DNA from: Arthrobacter sp. StoSoilB5
GTDB lineage: Bacteria > Actinomycetota > Actinomycetes > Actinomycetales > Micrococcaceae
Assembly (NCBI RefSeq): GCF_019977235.1
Contig: NZ_AP024646.1
Span: 2,170,001 to 2,234,000, forward strand
DNA length: 64,000 nt
Direction of reading: 5' to 3'
Below are positions 46,485-54,851 of the stretch, piece by piece (the stretch's first letter is position 1; every line of letters begins with the position of its first letter). Under the pieces are notes generated by a model. The model saw only the letters and a program-made list of their open reading frames with translations. It ran no database searches and was not told the origin of the DNA. The translations under genes were made by a program, and so were the position numbers.

Positions 46485-47989
46485 GTGAGGACCTCTGATT
46501 TGTGGCCGAAGTATGCGGCGACGATGGATTCAGCGGACAGCTGTGTGTGGGGGATCTGGGCAAATACCGATTGGTCGCGGAAGACCAGGACGCGGTCCGC
46601 GAGGTCCACGAGCTCGTCGACCTCGCTGGAGAGGACCACGATGCTCATGCCTTCGGCGCTGAGCCGGTGCAGGATTGCGTAGATCTCCCGCTTGGTCCCG
46701 ATGTCAACGCCTCGGGTGGGGTCATTGAGCAGCAGGACCTTGGGGTCGGTGGCAAGCCAGCGAGCCAGAAGCACCTTCTGCTGGTTGCCGCCGGACAGGG
46801 TGGAGATGGCATCGTGGGCGGCACCGAAGCGAAGGGACAGCAAGTCGGCGAAGGCCTCGAACCGGCGGGCAGTGCTGCGGGTGTCTAGCAGGCCGCCGCG
46901 GCGGTCCTTGGCCAGGGTCGGGAGCGCGAAGTTTTCGCGGATTGACATGGACTCGAACAGCGACTCGCCGCGACGTTCGCGAGGCAGGTAGGCGACCCCT
47001 AAGGCATCCCCGTTGCGCTCGGTAAGCTCTGCGGCGCCCTCGGGAAGGAGGCGCACGACGCTGCCGGGCCCACCCGCCACACCGGCCAGGCGCCTGATGA
47101 ACTGGTCCTGGCCGTGGCCCTCGAGCCCCGCTAGGCCCACGATCTCGCCAGCGCGCAGCTCGAAGTCGATGGGTGCCGAGGCCGGTGCCAGGCGGACGGC
47201 CGTTCCCTGAAGGAGGGTGTCCCCGGGAACATGCGGTTGCCGCCGGGTGTCGTCATGGCCGGAGTTTCCGGTCATGTCCGTGATCAAGCGGTTGATGGAT
47301 AGCTCCGACCTGTCCACGGTGGAGACGCTGCGCCCGGACCGCAGGACGGAGACCCGGTCCGAAATCTCCGCGACCTCGTCCATGCGGTGCGAGATGAACA
47401 GGATGGCAGTGCCCTCGGCCGCGAGCCGGCGCATCTCGACGAAGAGCCGGTCGCGGGAGCTGACGTCCAGGGAGGCCGTCGACTCGTCGAGGATGAGGAC
47501 CTTGGGGTTGCGCACGAGTGCGCGGGCAATGCAGAGGGACTGCCGCTCGGAGAGCGAGAGCCTTCCCGCGGGAAGATCCAGCGGAATCTCGCCTGCGATG
47601 CGTTTCAGGACGTCCTGGGCTATTGTTCGCTGCTCGGCGCGGCCCAGCCGTCGACGAAACACTCCGTGGAACCCCAGCCAAACGTTTTCGAGGACGGATT
47701 GGCTCCCCGCGGTGAGGACTTCCTGGAATACCGTCGCGATCCCCAGGTCCATGGCAGCTCGGGGCGATCGGCTGGTTACGAGGGCACCGTCCAATGTGAC
47801 GGTGCCGGAATCGGGGCGGTGGACGCCTCCCATGATCTTGACGAGAGTGCTCTTCCCGGAGCCGTTTTCCCCCAGGAGCGTGTGGATTTCGCCCGGCCGG
47901 AGGTGGAGGTCCCCGTCGATGAGGGCGCGGGTGGCACCGAAGCGCTTGCTCACCCCGGCGAGCACCAGGCCGGATGGTTGGTTGTTCAC
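46481..47989 (-). CDS. sugar-type ABC transporter ATPase, duplicated (RbsA family)
   Basis: 502 residues from GTG 47989, seven bases after AAGGAG. Two nucleotide-binding domains: the first has Walker A GENGSGKSTL, signature LSLSERQSL and Walker B KVLILDESTASLD. The second lacks a canonical Walker A (LEGHGQDQF) but has LSGGNQQKV and KVLLLNDPTRGVDIG, the normal asymmetry of RbsA/XylG proteins. It energises the two permeases downstream. Site c of the regulon lies in the shared promoter with the binding-protein gene. Confidence 0.92.
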   Translation of the reverse strand: MNNQPSGLVLAGVSKRFGATRALIDGDLHLRPGEIHTLLGENGSGKSTLVKIMGGVHRPDSGTVTLDGALVTSRSPRAAMDLGIATVFQEVLTAGSQSVLENVWLGFHGVFRRRLGRAEQRTIAQDVLKRIAGEIPLDLPAGRLSLSERQSLCIARALVRNPKVLILDESTASLDVSSRDRLFVEMRRLAAEGTAILFISHRMDEVAEISDRVSVLRSGRSVSTVDRSELSINRLITDMTGNSGHDDTRRQPHVPGDTLLQGTAVRLAPASAPIDFELRAGEIVGLAGLEGHGQDQFIRRLAGVAGGPGSVVRLLPEGAAELTERNGDALGVAYLPRERRGESLFESMSIRENFALPTLAKDRRGGLLDTRSTARRFEAFADLLSLRFGAAHDAISTLSGGNQQKVLLARWLATDPKVLLLNDPTRGVDIGTKREIYAILHRLSAEGMSIVVLSSEVDELVDLADRVLVFRDQSVFAQIPHTQLSAESIVAAYFGHKSEVLT

Positions 47990-48037
47990 GGCGGATCTCC
48001 TTGCCAACTAATGTGGTGTAGGTCATATTCGAAACTA

Positions 48038-48048
48038 GACGAATCGTA
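48038..48048. promoter_or_regulatory. shared operator of aromatic regulon, site c
   Basis: GACGAATCGTA, one mismatch from TACGNNTCGTA, lies in the 120-bp divergent promoter between the ABC ATPase operon (minus) and the binding-protein gene (plus). A further weaker half (GATACG at 48071-48076) lies nearby. Confidence 0.55.
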
Positions 48049-48109
48049 CAGCATGTGTCTACTCTTATGCGATACGCAACGAAGCGTTTCACTCGGCAAG
48101 GAAGAACAC

Positions 48110-49369
48110 ATGAAGAAGATGACCTCTTTCCCCCGTTTCACAACATTCGGCGCCGCGATCCTGAGTGCCGGCGCCCTCGTTCTGACAGGCTGCTCGGCAT
48201 CGGGGCCAGCGGCCCCGGGCTCCTCCGGAGGGAACGCGCCCGGCGCGGCGGAGCCCGCGGCCGCCGGGACCTGCGGGTCGCTGCCGACGGATACGGTGAA
48301 CGATCCGAACGGCCTGCTGGCCGGTTTCCCCAAGGAGATCGCTGCGGGATACGACCTCTACCCCTACGAGATCCGGAAATCGGCATGGGCCGGCTACAAG
48401 TCGAAGAAGACTGATGGTTTCACGGCCGCGATCGTGGGCATGCCACCTGCCAGCCCTTTCATTGCCTCCATGTCGGCGGCGATCCGCACGAGCCTGAAGG
48501 CCAGTGGTGTCAAGATCGTCGGCGAATTCGCCCCGGATGACCCGTCGAACGTGCCCCTTCAGCTCCAGCAGTTCAATGAGGCGCTCTCACTCAAGCCGGA
48601 CGTGATCATCTACACGCCCATCGCACCGGAGCCTTCCGTGGGCCTGGCCAAGGCCGCATTTGACGCCGGCATCCCGCTGGTTGCCGCTCAGGTGCCGATC
48701 GATTCCGAGTACGCCGTCAGCGTGACGAGGAATACCCCGCTCGCGATCGCCCAGGTCACCGCCGGCACGCTGAGGGCAATCGGGGGCAAGGGCAACGTCC
48801 TGCGCGTCGATGGCATCCCGGGCATCCCGGCCTCGACCTTCGCGAACCTGGGCATCGATGCCGTCCTGAAAAACTGCCCCGAGATTAAGGTATCCGGAAC
48901 GGTCACCGGCTTTTTCCAGCCGGCAAAAGCCCAGGCGGAGGTCCAGAAGTTCCTGGCGACCAACCCTGCCGGGGTTGACGCCGTTCTCCAGGCCGGAACG
49001 ATGGGCGTAGGCATCCGCAACGCCTTTGACGACTCGGGCATGGACGTGCCGCCGATCGCGGACGACGGATCGAGCCGCGGGTTCTCTTCCTGGGCGCTGG
49101 CAAAGCAGGAGTACCCGTTCTTCGGCACCACGACCCCGTCTGTGCGCACCGGTGAGGCAGTGGCGGACGTGGCGCTGCGCATCCTGAAGGGCCAGGGTCC
49201 GAAGATCAACCAGATCGTTGAACCCTCGGTGATTGTCTCCCGGGAGAACCTCGCCATGCTCGCGGATCCCTCGTGGGACCACAATGACCTGACCGACCTG
49301 GCCGGCGCCCCGGAGGACTACCTGCCCACCGACCGGCTCAACGAGTTCTTCTCACAGCCCGGGGCATAG
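48110..49369 (+). CDS. periplasmic-binding lipoprotein of RbsABC-type importer
   Basis: 419 residues from ATG 48110 with AAGGAAG upstream. Lipoprotein signal with lipobox LVLTGCSAS, followed by an Ala/Gly/Ser/Pro linker. The mature part has the Peripla_BP_4 fold: GFTAAIVGMPPASPFIASMS, LSLKPDVIIYTPIAPEPSVG and AVLQAGTMGVGIRNAFDDSG. It is divergent from the ATPase-permease operon and shares its promoter region with site c. By family the ligand is sugar-like or a small polar molecule. Its place inside an aromatic regulon suggests the imported compound may be the phenolic or cyclic substrate itself or its glycoside. Confidence 0.88.
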   Translation: MKKMTSFPRFTTFGAAILSAGALVLTGCSASGPAAPGSSGGNAPGAAEPAAAGTCGSLPTDTVNDPNGLLAGFPKEIAAGYDLYPYEIRKSAWAGYKSKKTDGFTAAIVGMPPASPFIASMSAAIRTSLKASGVKIVGEFAPDDPSNVPLQLQQFNEALSLKPDVIIYTPIAPEPSVGLAKAAFDAGIPLVAAQVPIDSEYAVSVTRNTPLAIAQVTAGTLRAIGGKGNVLRVDGIPGIPASTFANLGIDAVLKNCPEIKVSGTVTGFFQPAKAQAEVQKFLATNPAGVDAVLQAGTMGVGIRNAFDDSGMDVPPIADDGSSRGFSSWALAKQEYPFFGTTTPSVRTGEAVADVALRILKGQGPKINQIVEPSVIVSRENLAMLADPSWDHNDLTDLAGAPEDYLPTDRLNEFFSQPGA

Positions 49370-49371
49370 GG

Positions 49372-50767
49372 ATGGCCCGAGCCTTGAACACGAGGGGTGA
49401 ATCCGATACCCGGTCTCCCGGCAGGTCGAGCTCCGAACACCTGACGCCCAGGCACTGGATCTACTTCACTCTGATCACGCTCGTCCTGTTGTCCGACGGC
49501 ATGGACGTCACGATCGTCAGCCACGTCTTTCCCACGCTCATAAAGAGCTGGGGCGTCTCCGTCGGGGGCGGCATCGCGTTCGTGCTAGCCGTTGGCTTCC
49601 TGGCCATGGGCCTTGGTGCCATCGTCGCTGGCGGCCTGTCTGATAGGTGGGGTGCAAGTCCGTCCTCATCGGCAGCGTTCTCGTCTTCGGCGGGGCCACC
49701 GCTTTGGGGGGAACGTCTGGCGACTTCACGGCATTCGCCGTCTGGCGGATTCTGGCCCGCCTCGGGATGGGCGCCGCAATGGCGTCCGGAAACACCCTGC
49801 TGGCGGACCTGATCCCCGAAAGACGGCGCGCGGCACTGCTCGCGTCGGCCTACGCCGGAGTGGGCCTGGGGACAACGGTCGGGGCAGCTCTCGCCGGCAC
49901 CTTGATCCCCACCGCGGGATGGCGCGTGCTCCTCGTAGTGGCCGGCCTGATCCCGGTGGCGGCGGTCGCGGCGCTTGCCATCGTGGTCCCCGAATCCCCC
50001 GCATTCCTCTCGGCCAAGCGCCCGACGATCCGCACCGTGTCGCCCGGCGTCCGGGGCGCGGAATTGTCCGGCCCGGGGTCCAAGGTATCGTTGGGGACTA
50101 TCCGTCACGGCCGCTGGCCCCCACGACGGTCCTGCTGTGGCTATTCGGCTTCTTCTCCTTGGGCACCCAATTGCTGATCGCCCAGTACCTGCCTACCTTG
50201 CTTCAGCTTCCGGTGCCCGGGCTCAACACCGTGCAGAGCAGCACCATCGTCGGCGCCTACAGCTTGGCGAGTGTCTTGGGAAGCGTGGTGCTTGGCGCCA
50301 TCCTGGCCAATGTGTCCCGTTTCCTGGTCATCGGAGTTGCCCTCGGGTTGGCTGCCGTCATGTCGGTCTTGGTTTATCTCATACCCGATCCGGGGTTTGG
50401 TTCCCTGCTCGTGGTGCTGGGGATCACCGGATTCATTCTGCCAACGGCCTTTGGCCCCACGCGGAGCGTCCTGGCCGCCATGGCCTACCCGGCAAGCATG
50501 CGGGGTACTGGAATCGGTGTGGCGGAATTCGGCGGACGGTTGGGGGCGGCTGACGGGGGCGTTGCCGGTGGGACGCTCATCGCGGTCGGAATGGGCCTCT
50601 CGAGTCTGTTCGTCGTTCTGCTGTTGCCCATCGGAGTGCTTTTGGGTTCGCTGACGGGGCTTCGCCTGCGATCGAGGCGGACTGGGGCGTCGAAGCAAGC
50701 GGAAGTCGGTCCAACTGGCACCGTGCGCGCGGAAGGAACCCCCGAGCGTGCGGCCGCCATGGATTGA
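49372..50767 (+). pseudogene. MFS aromatic-acid-type permease with two frameshifts
   Basis: Three frames together give one MFS protein. The first (from 49372) gives HWIYFTLITLVLLSDGMDVT and IVAGGLSDRWG. One base is lost near 49652, and the protein continues as KSVLIGSVLVFGGATALGGT and MASGNTLLADLIPERRRAAL to about SGPGSKVSLG. A second shift near 50090 leads to PLAPTTVLLWLFGFFSLGTQ and on to the end at 50767. The opening GMDVTIVSHV, the LSDRWG(R)K loop and the PES-type segment (VVPESPAFLSAKR) match AAHS symporters. It begins 2 bp after the binding-protein stop. Either the permease has been lost or both shifts are sequence errors. Confidence 0.8.
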
Positions 50768-51054
50768 GGGCGCCGGATTTCCGGTTGCCACACTGGTTGG
50801 GTGCCGGGACGAACCCCGGGTCGGTATGCGGCCACGGGCTTGGAAACCAGGAGGCAAGGTACACGGCGGCATGTCCGTCGGCGGTCCGATTTGATACTCC
50901 ACGAAACATCTGTTCACGAAGATGTCCGATGGTTTCGCCAAATGGGAACGTGTTCGCTGGATCGGGGCGAGCCCAAGTTCGGGCGCAATTTGACGGCCGA
51001 CAAGTCGCTGTCGTGGCCCCGACCGCGTCTCCGGGCACTGTATCCGCAAGTCAC

Positions 51055-51112
51055 ACGCAAAAAACCCCTTGGAACACTGCACCAGCAAAGCATGAGGTTC
51101 AGTGTTCCAAGG
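51055..51112 (-). terminator. bidirectional-type terminator between MFS relic and aldolase
   Basis: CCTTGGAACACTG (51067-51079) is the exact complement of 51100-51112, with a 20-base loop. On the minus strand the hairpin is followed by GGTTTTTTG, so it is a good terminator for the aldolase-cyclodeaminase operon. The 300 bp from 50768 to 51066 contain no gene. Confidence 0.75.
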
Positions 51113-51146
51113 TGCTTTCCCATGCCGGCGCAGGGCCGCGCAGGAC

Positions 51147-52166
51147 TTAGGCGCTGACGCGTCCGCGCAGGAACTCGGAGTCAGGGGAGTCGGTGACGGG
51201 CAGCCCCGAGGCTTCCAGGCTTGCGCGCAGCTGCTTCATGAAGCGGTCCGGTAGCCTGACTGCCGGCGGACGCAGGGCGCCGCCGTTGAAGCCGGAGAGC
51301 CACTCCTGGTACTTCCACTGGGTGCGGTTGATGGAGCTGGTGCCCGGAGTGGAAGTGGACGATACAGCGATATTGGCGGCGCGGGCCGGCTGGACTTCCC
51401 AGTAGCGCTTCATGGCTTCTTCCCACCTGCCGGTGCGCGCCAGTTCGAAGGCCTTGGGGTAGTAATCGCCCATCCAGTTCGTGTTCGCGGTGCCGGAGAA
51501 CTGAACGTCCAGGACCGACATGAGGGGGATTATTTCGGCCTCGATGGGGCAGGAGATCACTACTTCGTCGCGGAAGTGGTGGTACATCTCCATGACTCCG
51601 GGGATGCCGGGGTAGCCCTGTTCGGCCTTGATGGCGACGATACTCGGCATCGCGTCAAGGACGCGGCGCACGAACTCCACGCTCATGCCGGCGGGGTGGA
51701 TGCGCTCGAAGCCCCAGGCGGGCAGCGGGAAGAGCATGGTGGCCAAGTCGGTTTCGTCGGTGAAACGCTTGGTGTAGTCGAAAACCTCGTCGTAGGAGGT
51801 CGGCCAGAATGAGGAAGGGTAGGCCAGCAGGGCGCGGTCGGCGCCGGCCTTGCTGGCCAGGTTTGCTGCGTGGATGTTTTCGTCGAGGGTGCCAAAGATG
51901 GCGTGGAAGAAGAGTGCGAAGTCCGGGCCGGCTGCTTCGCGGGCGATGGCCGTGATGCGGGCGTTCTCCTCCGGGGTGATGTTGGCTTCCGCGATCAGCA
52001 GGGAACCCTTGTAACCGCGTTCCTTGAGCAGGAGGATGTCGTGGCGGATCGCGTTTTCGTTGATGCCGGAGAAGTCGGGGGTGAACGATGGGTGCGTGAC
52101 GGCGACGGTGCCGACAAAGTTTTCCCGGGCCCAGGAGCGGGCTTCGGATTTGGTGTAGTCCACCAT
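51147..52166 (-). CDS. dihydrodipicolinate synthase-family aldolase (hydratase-aldolase type)
   Basis: 339 residues. The class I Schiff-base lysine is in SIVAIKAEQGYPGIPG and the catalytic tyrosine in ALLAYPSSFWPTSYDE. The family's usual GGTxGE loop is replaced by IAEANITPEENARI. DapA itself is shorter (~290), and the extended form with these substitutions resembles hydratase-aldolases such as those releasing pyruvate from benzylidene-pyruvate-type intermediates. In a meta-cleavage island a pyruvate-releasing or retro-aldol role is plausible. It follows the ornithine-cyclodeaminase-like gene by 42 bp on the same strand. Confidence 0.82.
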   Translation of the reverse strand: MVDYTKSEARSWARENFVGTVAVTHPSFTPDFSGINENAIRHDILLLKERGYKGSLLIAEANITPEENARITAIAREAAGPDFALFFHAIFGTLDENIHAANLASKAGADRALLAYPSSFWPTSYDEVFDYTKRFTDETDLATMLFPLPAWGFERIHPAGMSVEFVRRVLDAMPSIVAIKAEQGYPGIPGVMEMYHHFRDEVVISCPIEAEIIPLMSVLDVQFSGTANTNWMGDYYPKAFELARTGRWEEAMKRYWEVQPARAANIAVSSTSTPGTSSINRTQWKYQEWLSGFNGGALRPPAVRLPDRFMKQLRASLEASGLPVTDSPDSEFLRGRVSA

Positions 52167-52208
52167 GGTGTACTCCTTGATTGTTGTCAGTGGGGTCTTG
52201 TCTCTGGG

Positions 52209-53222
52209 CTATTTGCGGCTGGTGACGATGCCGACGGGCAGGACGGTGCCGATGCCCTCGGCGCGGGCGCGGTCGACGAGCATCTCGGCAACCACGATGT
52301 CCTGCAGGCCGGAACCTGTTGACTTGTAGATTCTGATCCCGTGCTCTGCGTCGATCTTGGTTTCACCGGCCAGGACGTCGTTGAGTGTGATAACGATCGA
52401 ATCGACCTCGACACCGTGTGCCCGGGCCGCGATCATGTCACCGCTTCCCTGCACGACCTCGTCACGGGTATCCACCACGACCACCGCGGCGCGGGCGATC
52501 AGCTCCGCGGGCAGTTCGCGCTGGGCGGGGGTGGTTGAACCGATTGAGACGACCGCGGCGTTCGGGCCGACCCATTCGGCCTGCAGCGTCGGGGACTCAT
52601 CGCGGGAGCGTGCGGCGCACAGGATGAGATCCGCGCCTTCCGCGGCCTCGCGGGCCGAGCCGACAGCACGTGCGGGTGCGCCGAACGCGCCGTCGAATTC
52701 GGCTGCAAAGGCGTCGCGGTTGGCAGGGGTGGGGCTGAACACGCGGATGTCGGCGAACTCCAGCAGGTGGGAAAATGCCGTGAGGTGGGAACGGGCCTCA
52801 AAGCCGGAGCCTATCACTCCAACTATCAGCGGCCGTTGCGGCACGATCGTGGATGTGCCCACCGCCGTGGTCGCGGCGGTGCGCAGGCCGGTGACGCGGT
52901 TTCCGTCAACCAGCGCCACCAAACCTGCGGTGTCCTTGTCGAAGAGTGAAATCAGGTAGCTGACGCGCAGGCCGTCCGCGAAGGACCCGGCGATTGACTT
53001 TGCGCCGAACAGCTGGCCGCTGGGCGGTACAGAGGGCATGATCCGCAACCATTCCCGCGGTGTCTGGGCGAAGATCCGCCCCGGGGTTCCGGCCTCGTCG
53101 CCGGGGGCCTTGTAGGCGGTGCGGATGACTTCGATCGCCCCGGCCCAGTCCGAAAGGCTGGCGACGTCGGCGTCGGTGAGGAAGAGCGGAAGTTTGGTCG
53201 GCAACTCGCCATTGGTGCTCAT
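52209..53222 (-). CDS. ornithine cyclodeaminase/mu-crystallin family protein
   Basis: 337 residues from ATG 53222, with AAGGAG upstream. The Rossmann motif VGVIGSGFEARSHLTAFSHL binds NAD(P), preceded by GLVALVDGNRVTGLRTAATT, a family hallmark. Members are cyclodeaminases, ketimine reductases, alanine or opine-type dehydrogenases. Here it opens a minus-strand operon with the aldolase, divergent from the aldehyde dehydrogenase across site d. Since nothing else suggests amino-acid metabolism, it may reduce an imine or a keto intermediate of the pathway. The function is open. Confidence 0.8.
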   Translation of the reverse strand: MSTNGELPTKLPLFLTDADVASLSDWAGAIEVIRTAYKAPGDEAGTPGRIFAQTPREWLRIMPSVPPSGQLFGAKSIAGSFADGLRVSYLISLFDKDTAGLVALVDGNRVTGLRTAATTAVGTSTIVPQRPLIVGVIGSGFEARSHLTAFSHLLEFADIRVFSPTPANRDAFAAEFDGAFGAPARAVGSAREAAEGADLILCAARSRDESPTLQAEWVGPNAAVVSIGSTTPAQRELPAELIARAAVVVVDTRDEVVQGSGDMIAARAHGVEVDSIVITLNDVLAGETKIDAEHGIRIYKSTGSGLQDIVVAEMLVDRARAEGIGTVLPVGIVTSRK

Positions 53223-53304
53223 AGGGGCACTCCTTGGATGTCGGGCAGCCGGTCCACGGGCTGCGGGCGTGGGTGGATTTATTGAGTGGATCCAAATAGT
53301 ATCC

Positions 53305-53319
53305 GATACGAATCGTATC
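53305..53319. promoter_or_regulatory. shared operator of aromatic regulon, site d
   Basis: GATACGAATCGTATC is a perfect 7+1+7 palindrome containing the core TACGAATCGTA (53307-53317). It sits in the 144-bp divergent promoter between the cyclodeaminase-like operon and the aldehyde dehydrogenase. It is the best copy of the motif. Confidence 0.75.
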
Positions 53320-53366
53320 CTATACAATCGTGATCGAGAACACGTCTCAAGGAAAAGGATCCCCCC

Positions 53367-54743
53367 ATGGCAATCGCAACCGTCAACCCGACCACCGGTA
53401 CGACCGAAATGATCATCGAGCCGCACACGGCCGAGGAAGTCCAAGTGCGCATCGCGGAAGCCGCCGAAGCGGCGCGGCTGCTGCGCGGCACCACCTTCGC
53501 CAAACGAGCGCAGTGGATGCTGGCCGCGGCGGACATTCTGGAGGACCGGGCCGAGGGCCTGGGCGAATTGATCACCGTCGAGATGGGCAAGCCCATTGCG
53601 CAATCGATCGCCGAGGTGCACAAGTGCGTCAAGGCCATGCGCTTCTACGCCGCGAATGCTGAGGAATTCCTGGCCGATGCCCTGCTGGCGGACCCGTCGA
53701 CTGTCGGTGCCAGCCGGGCGTGGACGCACTACGAACCGCTTGGCACTGTCCTGGCGGTCATGCCGTGGAACTACCCGCTCTGGCAGGTCATCCGCTTTGC
53801 CGCCCCGGCGCTCATGGCCGGAAACTCCGGGCTGCTCAAGCATGCCTCGAACGTGCCCCAGGCTGCGCTCTTTCTTGACACCCTATTCGAGCGGGCGGGC
53901 TTCCCGGTCGGTTCTTTCCGCACGCTGCTGATCGGCGGCTCCGAGGTGGGGGCCGTCCTTGCCGATCCGCGCGTCAAGGCGGTCACGCTGACGGGTTCCG
54001 AGCCGGCGGGGCGCTCGGTGGCCTCCATTGCCGCTGACCACGTGAAGAAGTCGGTGCTGGAACTGGGCGGGTCGGACCCGTTCATTGTGATGCCCTCAGC
54101 GGACGTCGCCGCCGCTGCCGCGACAGCCGTCCGTGCACGAATCAGCAACAACGGCCAGTCCTGCATTGCCGGCAAGCGCTTCGTCGTGCACACCGACGTC
54201 TATGACTCGTTCGCCGCCGAATTTGTGAAACTGATGTCGGAGCTTTCCGTCGGGAACCCGCTGGACCCCACGACCCAGGTGGGGCCGCTGGCCACCGCGT
54301 CCGGACGCGACGAGCTGGCCGAGCTGGTTGAGGACGCCCGCGCCCTGGGTGCCCAGGTGCTGACCGGCGGCACGATTCCCGAGGGCCCCGGCTTCTTCTA
54401 TGCCCCCACGGTACTCGCCGGGCTCAGCGAAGAGATGCGGATCATCCAGGAGGAGACCTTCGGGCCCGTCGCGTCCCTGTACCGTGCGGCAGACCGCGAA
54501 GATGCCCTGAGAATCGCCAACCAGACCACCTTCGGGCTTTCCAGTGCGGTCTGGACCAACGACGCCCAGGAACAGGAGTGGTTCACGGCCAACCTCGACG
54601 CCGGCGCCGTTTTCATCAACGGCATGACGGTCTCCTTCCAGGAGCTGCCGTTCGGCGGGATCAAGCGCTCCGGGTTCGGACGGGAGCTCGCCGCCGTCGG
54701 CATCCGGGAGTTCTGCAACCTCAAGACTGTTTGGAAGGCCTGA
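53367..54743 (+). CDS. NAD(P)-dependent aldehyde dehydrogenase
   Basis: 458 residues. VMPWNYPLWQVIRFAAPALM starts the cofactor region, the lysine is in GLLKHASNVPQAAL, general-base Glu in VLELGGSDPF and catalytic Cys in SNNGQSCIAGKRF. The C-terminal PFGGIKRSGFGREL is conserved. It resembles succinate-semialdehyde dehydrogenases of the ~455-residue class. In the island it could oxidise an aromatic aldehyde from the flavoprotein oxidase, or a semialdehyde from ring cleavage. It is the first plus-strand gene past site d, and the monooxygenase operon follows with its own site e. Confidence 0.9.
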   Translation: MAIATVNPTTGTTEMIIEPHTAEEVQVRIAEAAEAARLLRGTTFAKRAQWMLAAADILEDRAEGLGELITVEMGKPIAQSIAEVHKCVKAMRFYAANAEEFLADALLADPSTVGASRAWTHYEPLGTVLAVMPWNYPLWQVIRFAAPALMAGNSGLLKHASNVPQAALFLDTLFERAGFPVGSFRTLLIGGSEVGAVLADPRVKAVTLTGSEPAGRSVASIAADHVKKSVLELGGSDPFIVMPSADVAAAAATAVRARISNNGQSCIAGKRFVVHTDVYDSFAAEFVKLMSELSVGNPLDPTTQVGPLATASGRDELAELVEDARALGAQVLTGGTIPEGPGFFYAPTVLAGLSEEMRIIQEETFGPVASLYRAADREDALRIANQTTFGLSSAVWTNDAQEQEWFTANLDAGAVFINGMTVSFQELPFGGIKRSGFGRELAAVGIREFCNLKTVWKA

Positions 54744-54821
54744 GCCGCAAGGCTCGACGCGAATTCAGGCCCACACGGGTCCCTTGTGCAGTGAGAGTGA
54801 TGGGTGTTACATTCTATGCGA

Positions 54822-54832
54822 AACGATACGTA
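54822..54832. promoter_or_regulatory. shared operator of aromatic regulon, site e
   Basis: On the minus strand the core reads TACGTATCGTT, one mismatch from TACGNNTCGTA. It is 20-30 bp before the flavin monooxygenase start. Confidence 0.6.
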
Positions 54833-54851
54833 CTGAACTCGAAGGAGAAAG

